DNA from: Croceicoccus sp.
Lineage (GTDB): Bacteria > Pseudomonadota > Alphaproteobacteria > Sphingomonadales > Sphingomonadaceae
Assembly (NCBI GenBank): GCA_029936705.1
Contig: JAPYSD010000142.1
Span: forward strand, 1-8,003
Direction of reading: 5' to 3'
Length of the DNA: 8,003 bases
In this document: piece by piece, positions 1 through 6,905 of the stretch
Numbering within the stretch: the first letter of the stretch is position 1
How the letters are laid out: every line of letters starts with the position of its first letter
Translations under genes and position numbers: made by a program
Notes under the pieces: model-generated
What the model was told of the DNA's origin: nothing
Database searches by the model: none
The model's input: the letters and a program-made list of their open reading frames with translations, nothing else

Positions 1-204
1 GCGGGGCAGCATCGAATATTCGCCGGTGACCCAGCCTTCGCCCTTGCCGCGCAGGAACGGCGGGACGCGTTCTTCCACGCTGGCGGTGCACAGCACCCTG
101 GTCTCGCCAAAGCTGACGAGGACCGAACCCTCGGCATGCCTGGTGAAGCCGGTCTCGATCGAGATGGTCCGCATTTGGTCGGCGGCGCGGCCGGATGGGC
201 GCAT
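1..204 (-). CDS. rph: RNase PH, N-terminal part (runs off the left edge)
   Basis: RNase PH is a phosphorolytic 3'-5' exoribonuclease that trims tRNA 3' ends in the cytoplasm. The minus strand reads MRPSGRAADQMRTISIETGF from an ATG at 204-202, then continues with RHAEGSVLVSFGETRVLC, VEERVPPFLRGKGEGWVTGE and YSMLPR. These are the conserved N-terminal blocks of the family, including the RHAEGSVLV and PPFLRGKG stretches. The frame is open for all 68 codons up to the edge; the full protein is usually about 235-240 residues, so roughly 70% is missing. An AAAGG sits seven bases before the ATG. Another in-frame ATG lies nine codons upstream (231-229), but the family normally begins at MRPSGR, so I prefer 204. 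The gene is divergent from hrcA, a common alphaproteobacterial arrangement. The family call is very secure; only the start has a minor alternative. Confidence 0.96.
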   Translation of the reverse strand, partial: MRPSGRAADQMRTISIETGFTRHAEGSVLVSFGETRVLCTASVEERVPPFLRGKGEGWVTGEYSMLPR

Positions 205-311
205 GGAAATACCTTTGCAGTTCGTGTTCATGGATTGCCGCTCCCTGTGAAAGTTTTGCCCGCGCGGTGCAAGGTGGGAATAAGGCGCGATGCACCGATC
301 ATCGATTCCGG

Positions 312-340
312 TTGAGCGTTCGCCTGCCACTGCCTAGATC
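312..340 (+). promoter_or_regulatory. Putative housekeeping promoter of hrcA
   Basis: TTGAGCG (312-318), a 14-base spacer, then CCTAGATC (333-340). This resembles the Caulobacter-type housekeeping pattern as I remember it (TTGACGS, N10-14, GCTANAWC): seven of eight positions in the -10 block fit. Transcription would start around 345-348, at or next to the hrcA ATG at 347. This is a pattern match only. Confidence 0.45.
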
Positions 341-346
341 GTCACC

Positions 347-1408
347 ATGCCCAGCCCACCGCTTCTCGAACTGTCGGACCGCGCGCGCGAAATCTTTCGC
401 CTCGTGGTCGAGGGCTATCTGGGTGACGGGCAGCCGGTGGGATCGAAGACGCTGGCGGGCGGGCTGGACCTGTCGCCGGCCTCGATCCGGTCGGTTATGG
501 CTGACCTTGAGCGGCTAGGCCTGCTGGCCGCGCCGCATACCAGCGCGGGGCGCCTGCCGACCGAAACGGGGCTGCGCCTGTTTGTCGACGGCATGATGCA
601 GGTGGCCGAACCCAGCGCCGCAGAACGCGCGGTGATTGAGCGGGAACTGTCGGGTTCCGGCCCTGTCGAGACGGCATTGGCGCGCACTTCGGCGCTGCTT
701 TCCAGCCTGTCGGCCTGCGCCGGAGTGGTGATGGTGCCCGCGCGCGAACCGCGTCTGCAGCAGATGAGCCTGGTTCCGCTGGGCGACGACCGCGCGCTGG
801 CCGTGCTGGTGGGCGAGGACGGCGATGTCGAGAACCGCGTCCTTCCGCTGGCAGGCGGGACAGATCCGGCGGCGCTGGAGCACGCCGCCAACTATATCAC
901 CGCGCGCCTGCGCGGCCGCACCCTGGCCGAAGCGGCACGCGCCATGCACCGCGAGATCGCGAGCGAGCGGGCCGAGCTGGACGCTGCCGCGCGCGACCTG
1001 GTCGAACGCGGGCTGGCGGTGTGGAGCGAGGACGCGGCGAGGCGCCCCGTGCTGATCGTACGCGGCCAGGCGAACCTGCTGGACGAGACGGCGGTGGGCG
1101 ACCTTGAACGGGTCCGCATGCTGATCGACGACATCGAGCGGTCCGAACAGGTCGCGGCGCTGCTCGACAATGCGCGCGACGCGGATGGGGCTCGCATTTT
1201 CATCGGGTCCGAGAACAAGCTGTTCTCGCTTTCCGGCTCGTCGGTCATCGCCTCGCCCTATCGCGATCGCGAGGGAAAAGTGATCGGCGTGGTCGGCGTG
1301 ATCGGTCCGACGCGGTTGAATTACGCGCGGCTCGTCCCCATGGTGGATTTCACCGCGCGCAGCCTTGGGCTCAGCCTGGATGCGCGTGCGGGCCATTCGG
1401 GTCGGTGA
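347..1408 (+). CDS. hrcA: Heat-inducible transcription repressor HrcA
   Basis: HrcA is a cytoplasmic repressor that binds CIRCE inverted repeats and depends on GroEL for folding, so chaperone demand relieves repression. The 353-residue product has the usual family length. An N-terminal winged helix-turn-helix covers about residues 8-80, with family blocks SDRAREIFRLVVEGYLGDG, QPVGSKTL, LSPASIRSVMADLERLGLL (42-60) and APHTSAGRLPTETGLRLFVDG (62-82). The C-terminal GAF-like region ends with IFIGSENKL, GVVGVIGPTRLNYARLVPMV. No Shine-Dalgarno sequence is visible before ATG 347, and a promoter-like -10 ends only seven bases upstream, so the mRNA may be leaderless. grpE follows 74 bases later with no clear terminator, suggesting one transcript. 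I see no CIRCE (TTAGCACTC-N9-GAGTGCTAA) in the window, so its targets are probably elsewhere. Confidence 0.97.
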   Translation: MPSPPLLELSDRAREIFRLVVEGYLGDGQPVGSKTLAGGLDLSPASIRSVMADLERLGLLAAPHTSAGRLPTETGLRLFVDGMMQVAEPSAAERAVIERELSGSGPVETALARTSALLSSLSACAGVVMVPAREPRLQQMSLVPLGDDRALAVLVGEDGDVENRVLPLAGGTDPAALEHAANYITARLRGRTLAEAARAMHREIASERAELDAAARDLVERGLAVWSEDAARRPVLIVRGQANLLDETAVGDLERVRMLIDDIERSEQVAALLDNARDADGARIFIGSENKLFSLSGSSVIASPYRDREGKVIGVVGVIGPTRLNYARLVPMVDFTARSLGLSLDARAGHSGR

Positions 1409-1482
1409 CGGGATCGTTTTCCCGCGGCGGCCGGTTTGGCAATAGGCATTTTTTCGGAACAGTCAGGAACAGAAACAGCGCC

Positions 1483-2064
1483 ATGAGCGACGACAAAACG
1501 CGCGACGAAGCAGCCGAGAACGAATTGAAGGGCGTTCCCGAGGACATTATCGACGGCGAAGGCGACGGCCAGGACGCCGCCGAGGACAGCGTCGAGGAAG
1601 CGCTGGGCAAGCTGAACGCCGAACTGGACGAGGCGAAGCAGCAGGTGCTCTATGCCCGTGCGGACACGCAGAACCTGCGCCGCAGGATGGAGAAGGAGAT
1701 CGCCGACGCGCGCGCCTATGCCGCGACCGGTTTCGCCCGCGACATCCTGTCGGTGTCCGACAACCTGTCGCGCGCGCTCGACGCCATCCCCGCCGATCTG
1801 CGCGAGGACGAGAAGTGGAAGGGCCTGATCGCCGGGATCGAGGCGACCGGGCGCGAGATCGACAAGGTGTTCGCCTCGCACGGGATCAGCCGGATCGCCG
1901 CCAAGGGTCTGCCGCTGGATCCCAACCAGCACCAGGCGATGATCGAGATCCCGACCAATGACGCCGAACCCGGCACCGTCGTGCAGGAGATGCAGGCGGG
2001 TTACATGATCAAGGATCGCTTGCTGCGTCCCGCCATGGTGGGCGTGGCCAAGAAGCCCGACTGA
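1483..2064 (+). CDS. grpE: Nucleotide exchange factor GrpE
   Basis: GrpE is the homodimeric co-chaperone that releases ADP from DnaK. The 193-residue product has an acidic, disordered N-terminus (about 1-40), a long helix for dimerisation (about 40-100, including LYARADTQNLRRRMEKE) and a C-terminal beta-wing domain. The wing carries the signature stretches GLPLDPNQHQAMIEIP (142-157) and GYMIKDRLLRPAMVGVAK (173-190). I chose ATG 1483 because MSDDKTRDEAAENELKG looks like a normal alphaproteobacterial GrpE N-terminus. A weak AGGA lies 14 bases upstream. The frame stays open back to a GTG at 1405 that overlaps the hrcA stop, but the extra 26 residues are basic and unlike GrpE. The 74-base gap and same strand suggest transcription with hrcA. 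The partner dnaK is 2.8 kb away, beyond four unrelated genes. Confidence 0.97.
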   Translation: MSDDKTRDEAAENELKGVPEDIIDGEGDGQDAAEDSVEEALGKLNAELDEAKQQVLYARADTQNLRRRMEKEIADARAYAATGFARDILSVSDNLSRALDAIPADLREDEKWKGLIAGIEATGREIDKVFASHGISRIAAKGLPLDPNQHQAMIEIPTNDAEPGTVVQEMQAGYMIKDRLLRPAMVGVAKKPD

Positions 2065-2130
2065 CGTCATCAGATCGCGCTCGCGTCGTCCGCCAGGGGT
2101 CACTTCTGATCGCTGGCGGGCGGCGGCGCG

Positions 2131-2156
2131 GGAACGTCTTGGGCGGTTTCCGCATT
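2131..2156 (+). promoter_or_regulatory. Possible EcfG (general stress) promoter for the glycine-zipper gene
   Basis: GGAAC (2131-2135), a 17-base spacer, then CATT (2153-2156). The alphaproteobacterial general-stress sigma factor EcfG recognises GGAAC-N16/17-CGTT, as I remember it, so the -35 is exact and the -10 has one mismatch. A start about 6-8 bases downstream gives a leader of roughly 28 bases containing the GGAGA ribosome site at 2179-2183. This is a pattern match only; such short motifs occur by chance in GC-rich DNA. Confidence 0.3.
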
Positions 2157-2189
2157 GAGTTGGCAAATCAACCGATGCGGAGATTAGCC

Positions 2190-2453
2190 ATGAACATCAA
2201 GAAATTGTCCCTGCCTCTTATCGCTGGTGCTGCCCTGGCAACCGCCGGCTGCGCCGATAATTACGCGGTCGAAGGTGCGGGCCTGGGTGCTGCCGCGGGT
2301 GCCGGTATCGGCGCGGTGACCGGGGCGGACGTGGGCACGGCGGCTGCCGTCGGCGCGGCTGCTGGCGGTGCGATCGGTTATTTCACCGACAAGAACGACA
2401 CGTGCGACGGCTACAACGACGCCGGTTATCTCGACAACGATTGCCGCGACTGA
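2190..2453 (+). CDS. Small glycine-zipper lipoprotein
   Basis: This is an 87-residue envelope protein of unknown exact role. Residues 1-21 form a lipoprotein-type signal: basic MNIKK, a hydrophobic stretch, then LATAGC with the predicted lipidated Cys21 (Thr at -3 is less usual than Leu). Residues 29-63 are a glycine zipper, an Ala/Gly-rich segment with repeated GxxxG-like spacing (GAGLGAAAGAGIGAVTGADV, then GTAAAVGAAAGGAIGYF). The C-terminus is polar and acidic with two cysteines (70 and 85). This resembles the YMGG/OmpA-like glycine-zipper families, whose zippers pack in or against the outer membrane. ATG 2190 is chosen because GGAGA (2179-2183) lies six bases upstream; an in-frame ATG at 2175 would lack that site. 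The gene converges on the kinase, sharing a hairpin at its 3' end, and a possible EcfG promoter precedes it. Family level is fairly sure; function is not. Confidence 0.85.
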   Translation: MNIKKLSLPLIAGAALATAGCADNYAVEGAGLGAAAGAGIGAVTGADVGTAAAVGAAAGGAIGYFTDKNDTCDGYNDAGYLDNDCRD

Positions 2454-2480
2454 CCGAATTTCGGGACCGCGCGGGAATCT

Positions 2481-2500
2481 CCGGTCAGTTCGCTGACCGG
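2481..2500. terminator. Perfect 8-bp stem with TTCG loop between convergent genes
   Basis: CCGGTCAG (2481-2488), loop TTCG, CTGACCGG (2493-2500): an uninterrupted 8-bp inverted repeat with a four-base loop. It lies 28 bases past the glycine-zipper stop and covers the last codons and stop of the convergent kinase gene (stop at 2487-2485). The position suits a bidirectional terminator or an mRNA 3'-end stabiliser. Neither side has a T-run, so classical intrinsic termination is uncertain. Confidence 0.5.
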
Positions 2501-3501
2501 GTCAGGGTGACCGTGCGGCCCGTTTCCCGAATGACGACCTCGTGATCGGCCTCGGCCTGCTGTGCGAAAGCCTTCATCAGGCCCGCGCCCAGGCCGGGGC
2601 GATCCTTTTCCGACAGGCGCTTCTGCGGACCGGCATCGCCGATACCGTTATCCTCGATCTTCAATTGCCACGCTTCCCCATCACAGCGGAATGACAGCGT
2701 TATCCGGCCGTCATGCCTGTCAGGGAACGCGTATTTCGCGGCATTGGTCAGCACCTCGTTGGTGAAGAGCCCGATCGCCACGGCCTTCTGCCTTGGCATG
2801 GATCGATCGTCGATCTGCGCATCGACTTTGACGCTGTCGTTGAAAACGGCGCCGGCGACGCGGTGGACCACCTCTGTCAGATAATCCTTCATGCTCACCT
2901 GGACCCCTTCGCCATGTGCGGCGGCGAGGTTTTCATAAGCGCTCGCAAAAGTGCTGACGCGGCCGATCGCCTCGTCCAGCGCGGCGCAGGCGGCGGGATC
3001 GTCGAGCCGGCGTTTCTGCAACGACAGCAGGCTGGCGACCAGGGCGAAGTTGTTCTTCGTCCGGTGCTCCAGTTCCGCCATCAGCATGTCGCGCCGCTCG
3101 ATCTCGAGGTCGCGGGCGACGGCAGCGTCGCGCACGGCGCGGCGCCAAGCCTCGGCGAAGATGATCACGACCATCGCGCTGAACGCATTGATCGCCACGC
3201 GCGAGGGGTCGGTGGCTACCTCGAACCGGAACGAATGGGCTTCGGGTAGCACCAGCCACCACGCCCAGATGAACCCGATGACGTAGCTGACCAACCCTGC
3301 CTGCCACCGGCCATAGAGAGTGGCGATGAGGATGGTGGGATAGACCAGCGCGAACGGCCCCGATGTCGGAGCCCACAGGTTCACCAGCCCGCGCAGCATG
3401 ATCATCGCGAGCGAACAGAAGATGCCGAACGCAATACTGACCAGCACGCGCTGCAAGGGCGTCTCAAGCCCGCCTACGAGGTCGATCCTGCTGATATGCA
3501 C
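2485..3501 (-). CDS. Membrane sensor histidine kinase, HisKA_2/HWE type with DUF4118-like N-terminus
   Basis: Probable inner-membrane sensor kinase of 338 residues. Residues about 18-120 contain several hydrophobic segments, including LVYPTILIATLYGRWQAGLV and SYVIGFIWAWWLVLP, resembling the four-helix DUF4118 (KdpD-like) sensor region. A linker helix leads to the phosphoacceptor block MAELEHRTKNNFALVASLLS with His146, the HRxKN signature of HisKA_2/HWE kinases. The ATPase domain shows an N-box (GLFTNEVLTNAAKYAF, Asn248 and Asn253), EDNGIG (283-288) and GLGAGLM (303-309). I chose GTG 3501 because GGGAGG lies four bases upstream; TTG at 3513 would bury that site. No response regulator is adjacent, so it is an orphan. 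Kinases of this class often feed the PhyR-NepR-EcfG general stress response in alphaproteobacteria; that role is inference here. Its signal is unknown. Confidence 0.9.
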   Translation of the reverse strand: MHISRIDLVGGLETPLQRVLVSIAFGIFCSLAMIMLRGLVNLWAPTSGPFALVYPTILIATLYGRWQAGLVSYVIGFIWAWWLVLPEAHSFRFEVATDPSRVAINAFSAMVVIIFAEAWRRAVRDAAVARDLEIERRDMLMAELEHRTKNNFALVASLLSLQKRRLDDPAACAALDEAIGRVSTFASAYENLAAAHGEGVQVSMKDYLTEVVHRVAGAVFNDSVKVDAQIDDRSMPRQKAVAIGLFTNEVLTNAAKYAFPDRHDGRITLSFRCDGEAWQLKIEDNGIGDAGPQKRLSEKDRPGLGAGLMKAFAQQAEADHEVVIRETGRTVTLTRSAN

Positions 3502-3505
3502 CCGG

Positions 3506-3511
3506 CCTCCC
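3506..3511 (-). promoter_or_regulatory. Ribosome binding site deciding the kinase GTG start
   Basis: GGGAGG on the minus strand, four bases before GTG 3501-3499. It supports the GTG over the more upstream TTG at 3513, which has no such site. The GGAGGCCG-GTG arrangement is almost identical at the dnaJ start. Confidence 0.6.
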
Positions 3512-3559
3512 AAGTCTGGCCAAAAAGGCCCGGTTCAGCCTGGGGGCCGCGAATAGCGC

Positions 3560-3572
3560 CTTGTATTACAAG
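3560..3572. repeat. 13-base palindrome upstream of the kinase gene
   Basis: CTTGTA-T-TACAAG is a perfect dyad (six-base arms, one central base) in the 112-base gap between the HExxH gene and the kinase gene. On the minus strand it overlaps a loose promoter-like pattern: TTGCTTG (3575-3569), then GCTATTCG about 11 bases on. It may therefore be an operator, or a chance palindrome. Between it and the kinase start there is also a small GGCC-AAAAA-GGCC inverted repeat. Confidence 0.3.
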
Positions 3573-3613
3573 CAATGTTAGCTGTCGACCGAAGTTTACC
3601 GGTGCATGAAATG

Positions 3614-4069
3614 TTATAGGGCCGCCCGCTCTTGGGCACGCGGGGGGGAAAATGGCAGAATACTCTCAAGCTGGCGCAGCGGCGGCGCGCCGCGCAAGGC
3701 GAATCCCTGGCGCAGCAGGAACACGTGGCGAACGATCTCCGCCTGCTGCTCGATGCCGTAGCTGTCCAGCGGCTGGCCCGGCCGGATCGTGTAATCGTAA
3801 CGGCAGAACGGATGCCGCATCAGCACCAGCCAATAGGTGCCGCGCTGCTGGGCTTGCCAGACATGCGTCATCTCGTGGATGAACAGGCCCTGGGCCGAAA
3901 GCGAGCCATGGGCGAAATCGTCGCAATAGAGCGCGTGATAGGGAGGAAAATGAATATGGCCGCACGGCGCCATCACCGTGTTGCGCGGCTGAAGCGGAAA
4001 CCATTTCCGGCGCCGGATTGTCACTGGCGCCGGATCGATTGCCGATCCGAACACCGATGCGACCAGCAC
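3614..4069 (-). CDS. Putative HExxH zinc metallopeptidase ('vgr related protein' type)
   Basis: Read from GTG 4069 the product has 151 residues. Its centre is GLFIHEMTHVWQAQQ (61-75), an HExxH zinc motif (His65, Glu66, His69) followed by WQ, much like the core of DUF4157-type proteins. Glu107 or Glu111 in YGIEQQAEIVRH is a plausible third ligand. Conserved-looking flanks are RRRKWFPLQPRNTVMAPCGH and LMRHPFCRYDY. There is no signal peptide or membrane segment. I remember close relatives in sphingomonads annotated as 'vgr related protein', but nothing here links it to type VI secretion. The start is doubtful: GTG has a good GGAG five bases upstream, yet the frame stays open 23 codons further and encodes LTDGEK just before it, a block I believe relatives share. 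It lies 65 bases after the copper chaperone, probably in one transcript. Substrate unknown. Confidence 0.78.
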   Translation of the reverse strand: MLVASVFGSAIDPAPVTIRRRKWFPLQPRNTVMAPCGHIHFPPYHALYCDDFAHGSLSAQGLFIHEMTHVWQAQQRGTYWLVLMRHPFCRYDYTIRPGQPLDSYGIEQQAEIVRHVFLLRQGFALRGAPPLRQLESILPFSPPRAQERAAL

Positions 4070-4074
4070 CTTTT

Positions 4075-4078
4075 CTCC
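4075..4078 (-). promoter_or_regulatory. Ribosome-site-like GGAG before GTG 4069
   Basis: GGAG on the minus strand sits five bases before the GTG. It supports that start, but the same bases also encode Gly-Glu of the LTDGEK stretch if translation begins further upstream, so the site cannot settle the question. Confidence 0.4.
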
Positions 4079-4134
4079 GTCTGTCAGCCCGCGCGAGCCG
4101 CCGGCCGGACAGGCATGGACGCGCGTGCCCGTGC

Positions 4135-4674
4135 TCAGTGGACGGTTTCCATGCCGTGCATGTCCATTTCGGACATGTCTTCACCGGGTCCCAGGATCTG
4201 CGCGGTGGTGGAGAACTTGTCGCCGTTTTCCAGCGTGATCGTCAGGTCCGTCGTGTCTCCGGCGGCGAGGCCGGGATCGATGTCGAACAGCATGACGTGA
4301 AAGCCGCCCGGCGCGAAACGCACGCCCTCGCGCGGTTCGAGCAGGATCGAGCCGGCGCTGGCCATTACGGTGACGCCGTCTTCCTCCTTGGTCTCGTGCA
4401 TTTCGGCTTCGCCGACGCCCATGACCTCGACCGATACGATGCGTACCGGCTCGTCACGGTTGGAGACGAGATCGAAATAGGCGACGCCCGGACGCCCCTC
4501 GACTGCGGGCAGGCGCACGCGTGCCTGCGACAGCGCCAGGCCGAGCTGCGCATCGCCGGCATCGTTGGCGATCGCCTCTTCCTGCAGATCGCCTTGGTCC
4601 ACCTCGGTCGTGTCGCCGCACGCGGCAAGGGCGGCGGGCAGGGCGAGAGCGGCAAGAACTATGAGGCGGCGCAT
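4135..4674 (-). CDS. PCu(A)C-type copper chaperone lipoprotein
   Basis: PCu(A)C proteins bind Cu(I) in the periplasm and help load copper into cytochrome oxidase. The product has 179 residues. A lipoprotein signal (MRRLIVLAALALPAALAAC) predicts lipidation at Cys19 after LAA. The mature part is a cupredoxin-like domain with the complete family copper motif H-x10-M-x21-H-x-M: His93, Met104, His126, Met128, in EMHETKEEDGVTVM and PGGFHVML. A Met/His/Asp-rich tail (DMSEMDMHGMETVH, 166-179) could add metal ligands. ATG 4674 is chosen because the signal peptide begins there; the frame stays open upstream to 4773, but that stretch looks non-coding and overlaps the dnaK promoter. A weak GGA lies 5 bases upstream. 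It is first of three minus-strand genes and divergent from dnaK. No Sco, CopC or oxidase gene is nearby. Confidence 0.93.
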   Translation of the reverse strand: MRRLIVLAALALPAALAACGDTTEVDQGDLQEEAIANDAGDAQLGLALSQARVRLPAVEGRPGVAYFDLVSNRDEPVRIVSVEVMGVGEAEMHETKEEDGVTVMASAGSILLEPREGVRFAPGGFHVMLFDIDPGLAAGDTTDLTITLENGDKFSTTAQILGPGEDMSEMDMHGMETVH

Positions 4675-4734
4675 GGCGATCCAATCTTCGATACTGGCAA
4701 TTGTCGATAGCGACCAGATAGGAGGCGCGGCGGA

Positions 4735-4762
4735 CTTGTGCCACCGAAAACCGCGCCTATAT
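4735..4762 (+). promoter_or_regulatory. RpoH (sigma-32) type promoter of dnaK
   Basis: CTTG (4735-4738), exactly 17 bases, then CCTATAT (4756-4762). This fits the alphaproteobacterial heat-shock pattern CTTG-N17-CYTATNT, as I remember it, at every defined position. Transcription would start near 4769, giving a leader of about 87 bases. It explains heat control of dnaK without any CIRCE element. Confidence 0.75.
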
Positions 4763-4783
4763 CGCCCCCACAATCGACGAGCC

Positions 4784-4799
4784 GCAAGCGCGCGCTTGC
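4784..4799. repeat. 16-base perfect palindrome in the dnaK leader
   Basis: GCAAGCGCGCGCTTGC is its own reverse complement. It lies about 15 bases after the predicted dnaK transcription start and is followed directly by CCCC-GAT-GGGG (4799-4809) and by GCGG-TGT-CCGC (4822-4832). It could be an mRNA hairpin or a protein-binding dyad. Confidence 0.5.
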
Positions 4800-4855
4800 C
4801 CCGATGGGGAGTGTGCCGAACGCGGTGTCCGCAAGAAGAAGGGTGGAACTACTCA

Positions 4856-6799
<1,944 letters not shown>

Positions 6800-6826
6800 G
6801 TTATCCGCGCCCGCGTATGGGCCTGA

Positions 6827-6853
6827 CTTGAAAAGCGGCCCGCGGGTCTATTA
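6827..6853 (+). promoter_or_regulatory. Possible RpoH-like promoter for dnaJ, upstream copy
   Basis: CTTGAA (6827-6832) and CTATTA (6848-6853) are separated so that 17 bases lie between CTTG and CTAT; in the dnaK promoter the same distance is 18. It starts 28 bases after the dnaK stop. If active it gives dnaJ its own heat-inducible start near 6860, with a leader of about 186 bases holding the GGTTAAC/GTTAACC hairpin. The -10 fit is weaker than at dnaK. Confidence 0.35.
6837..6851 (+). repeat. 15-base direct repeat, copy 1 (second copy at 6894-6908)
   Basis: GGCCCGCGGGTCTAT occurs exactly at 6837-6851 and at 6894-6908, 57 bases apart, in the dnaK-dnaJ spacer. Each copy is preceded by CTTG at the same distance (6827 and 6884). 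The core CCCGCGGG is palindromic, so the copies can also pair with each other. Confidence 0.9.
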
Positions 6854-6905
6854 GGCAGATAACGGTTAACCCACCGCGTTAACCTTGCCGATAGGCCCGC
6901 GGGTC
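6837..6905 (+). other. Large hairpin in the dnaK-dnaJ spacer
   Basis: 6837-6851 can pair with 6891-6905 over 15 base pairs (two G-U in RNA). Next GGCA (6854-6857) pairs with TGCC (6886-6889), then GGTTAAC (6864-6870) pairs with GTTAACC (6878-6884) around a seven-base loop. That makes about 26 base pairs with small internal bulges. No T-run follows, so it is more like an mRNA stabiliser, processing site or partial attenuator that sets the dnaK:dnaJ ratio than a classical terminator. Structure is read directly; role is inferred. Confidence 0.6.

Noticed and set aside
288..304. CGATG-N7-CATCG inverted repeat upstream of hrcA as an HrcA operator
   Set aside because: Arms of five bases do not resemble CIRCE and are expected by chance.
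515..1396. Minus-strand open frame (293 codons) opposite hrcA
   Set aside because: Shadow of hrcA: low-complexity, Arg/Ala-rich composition, no domain seen, and the plus-strand frame is a clear HrcA.
1409..1424. CGGGA-N6-TCCCG as a terminator after hrcA
   Set aside because: The stem has only five base pairs and no T-run follows directly; hrcA-grpE are normally co-transcribed.
1405..1482. GTG at 1405 as a grpE start overlapping the hrcA stop
   Set aside because: The 26 extra residues are basic and unlike GrpE N-termini; ATG 1483 gives a normal protein.
1456..1482. GGAAC at 1456 as an EcfG promoter for grpE, and the GGAACAG repeat at 1456 and 1466
   Set aside because: No -10 at the right distance; the short repeat is probably just a purine-rich ribosome-site region.
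1321..2166. Minus-strand open frame (281 codons) opposite grpE
   Set aside because: Shadow of grpE, running across gene boundaries with no recognisable domain.
3666..4184. Overlapping minus-strand frame (172 codons) from an ATG inside the copper-chaperone gene
   Set aside because: It looked like a possible alternative start for the HExxH gene, but it is in another frame and does not contain the zinc motif.
3632..4300. Plus-strand open frame (222 codons) opposite the HExxH gene
   Set aside because: The minus strand has a conserved HEMTH motif and coherent flanks; the plus frame has no recognisable features.
6864..6884. TTAA pair as a CtrA binding site
   Set aside because: The two TTAA boxes are nine bases apart, while CtrA sites have seven; the bases are better explained as a stem.
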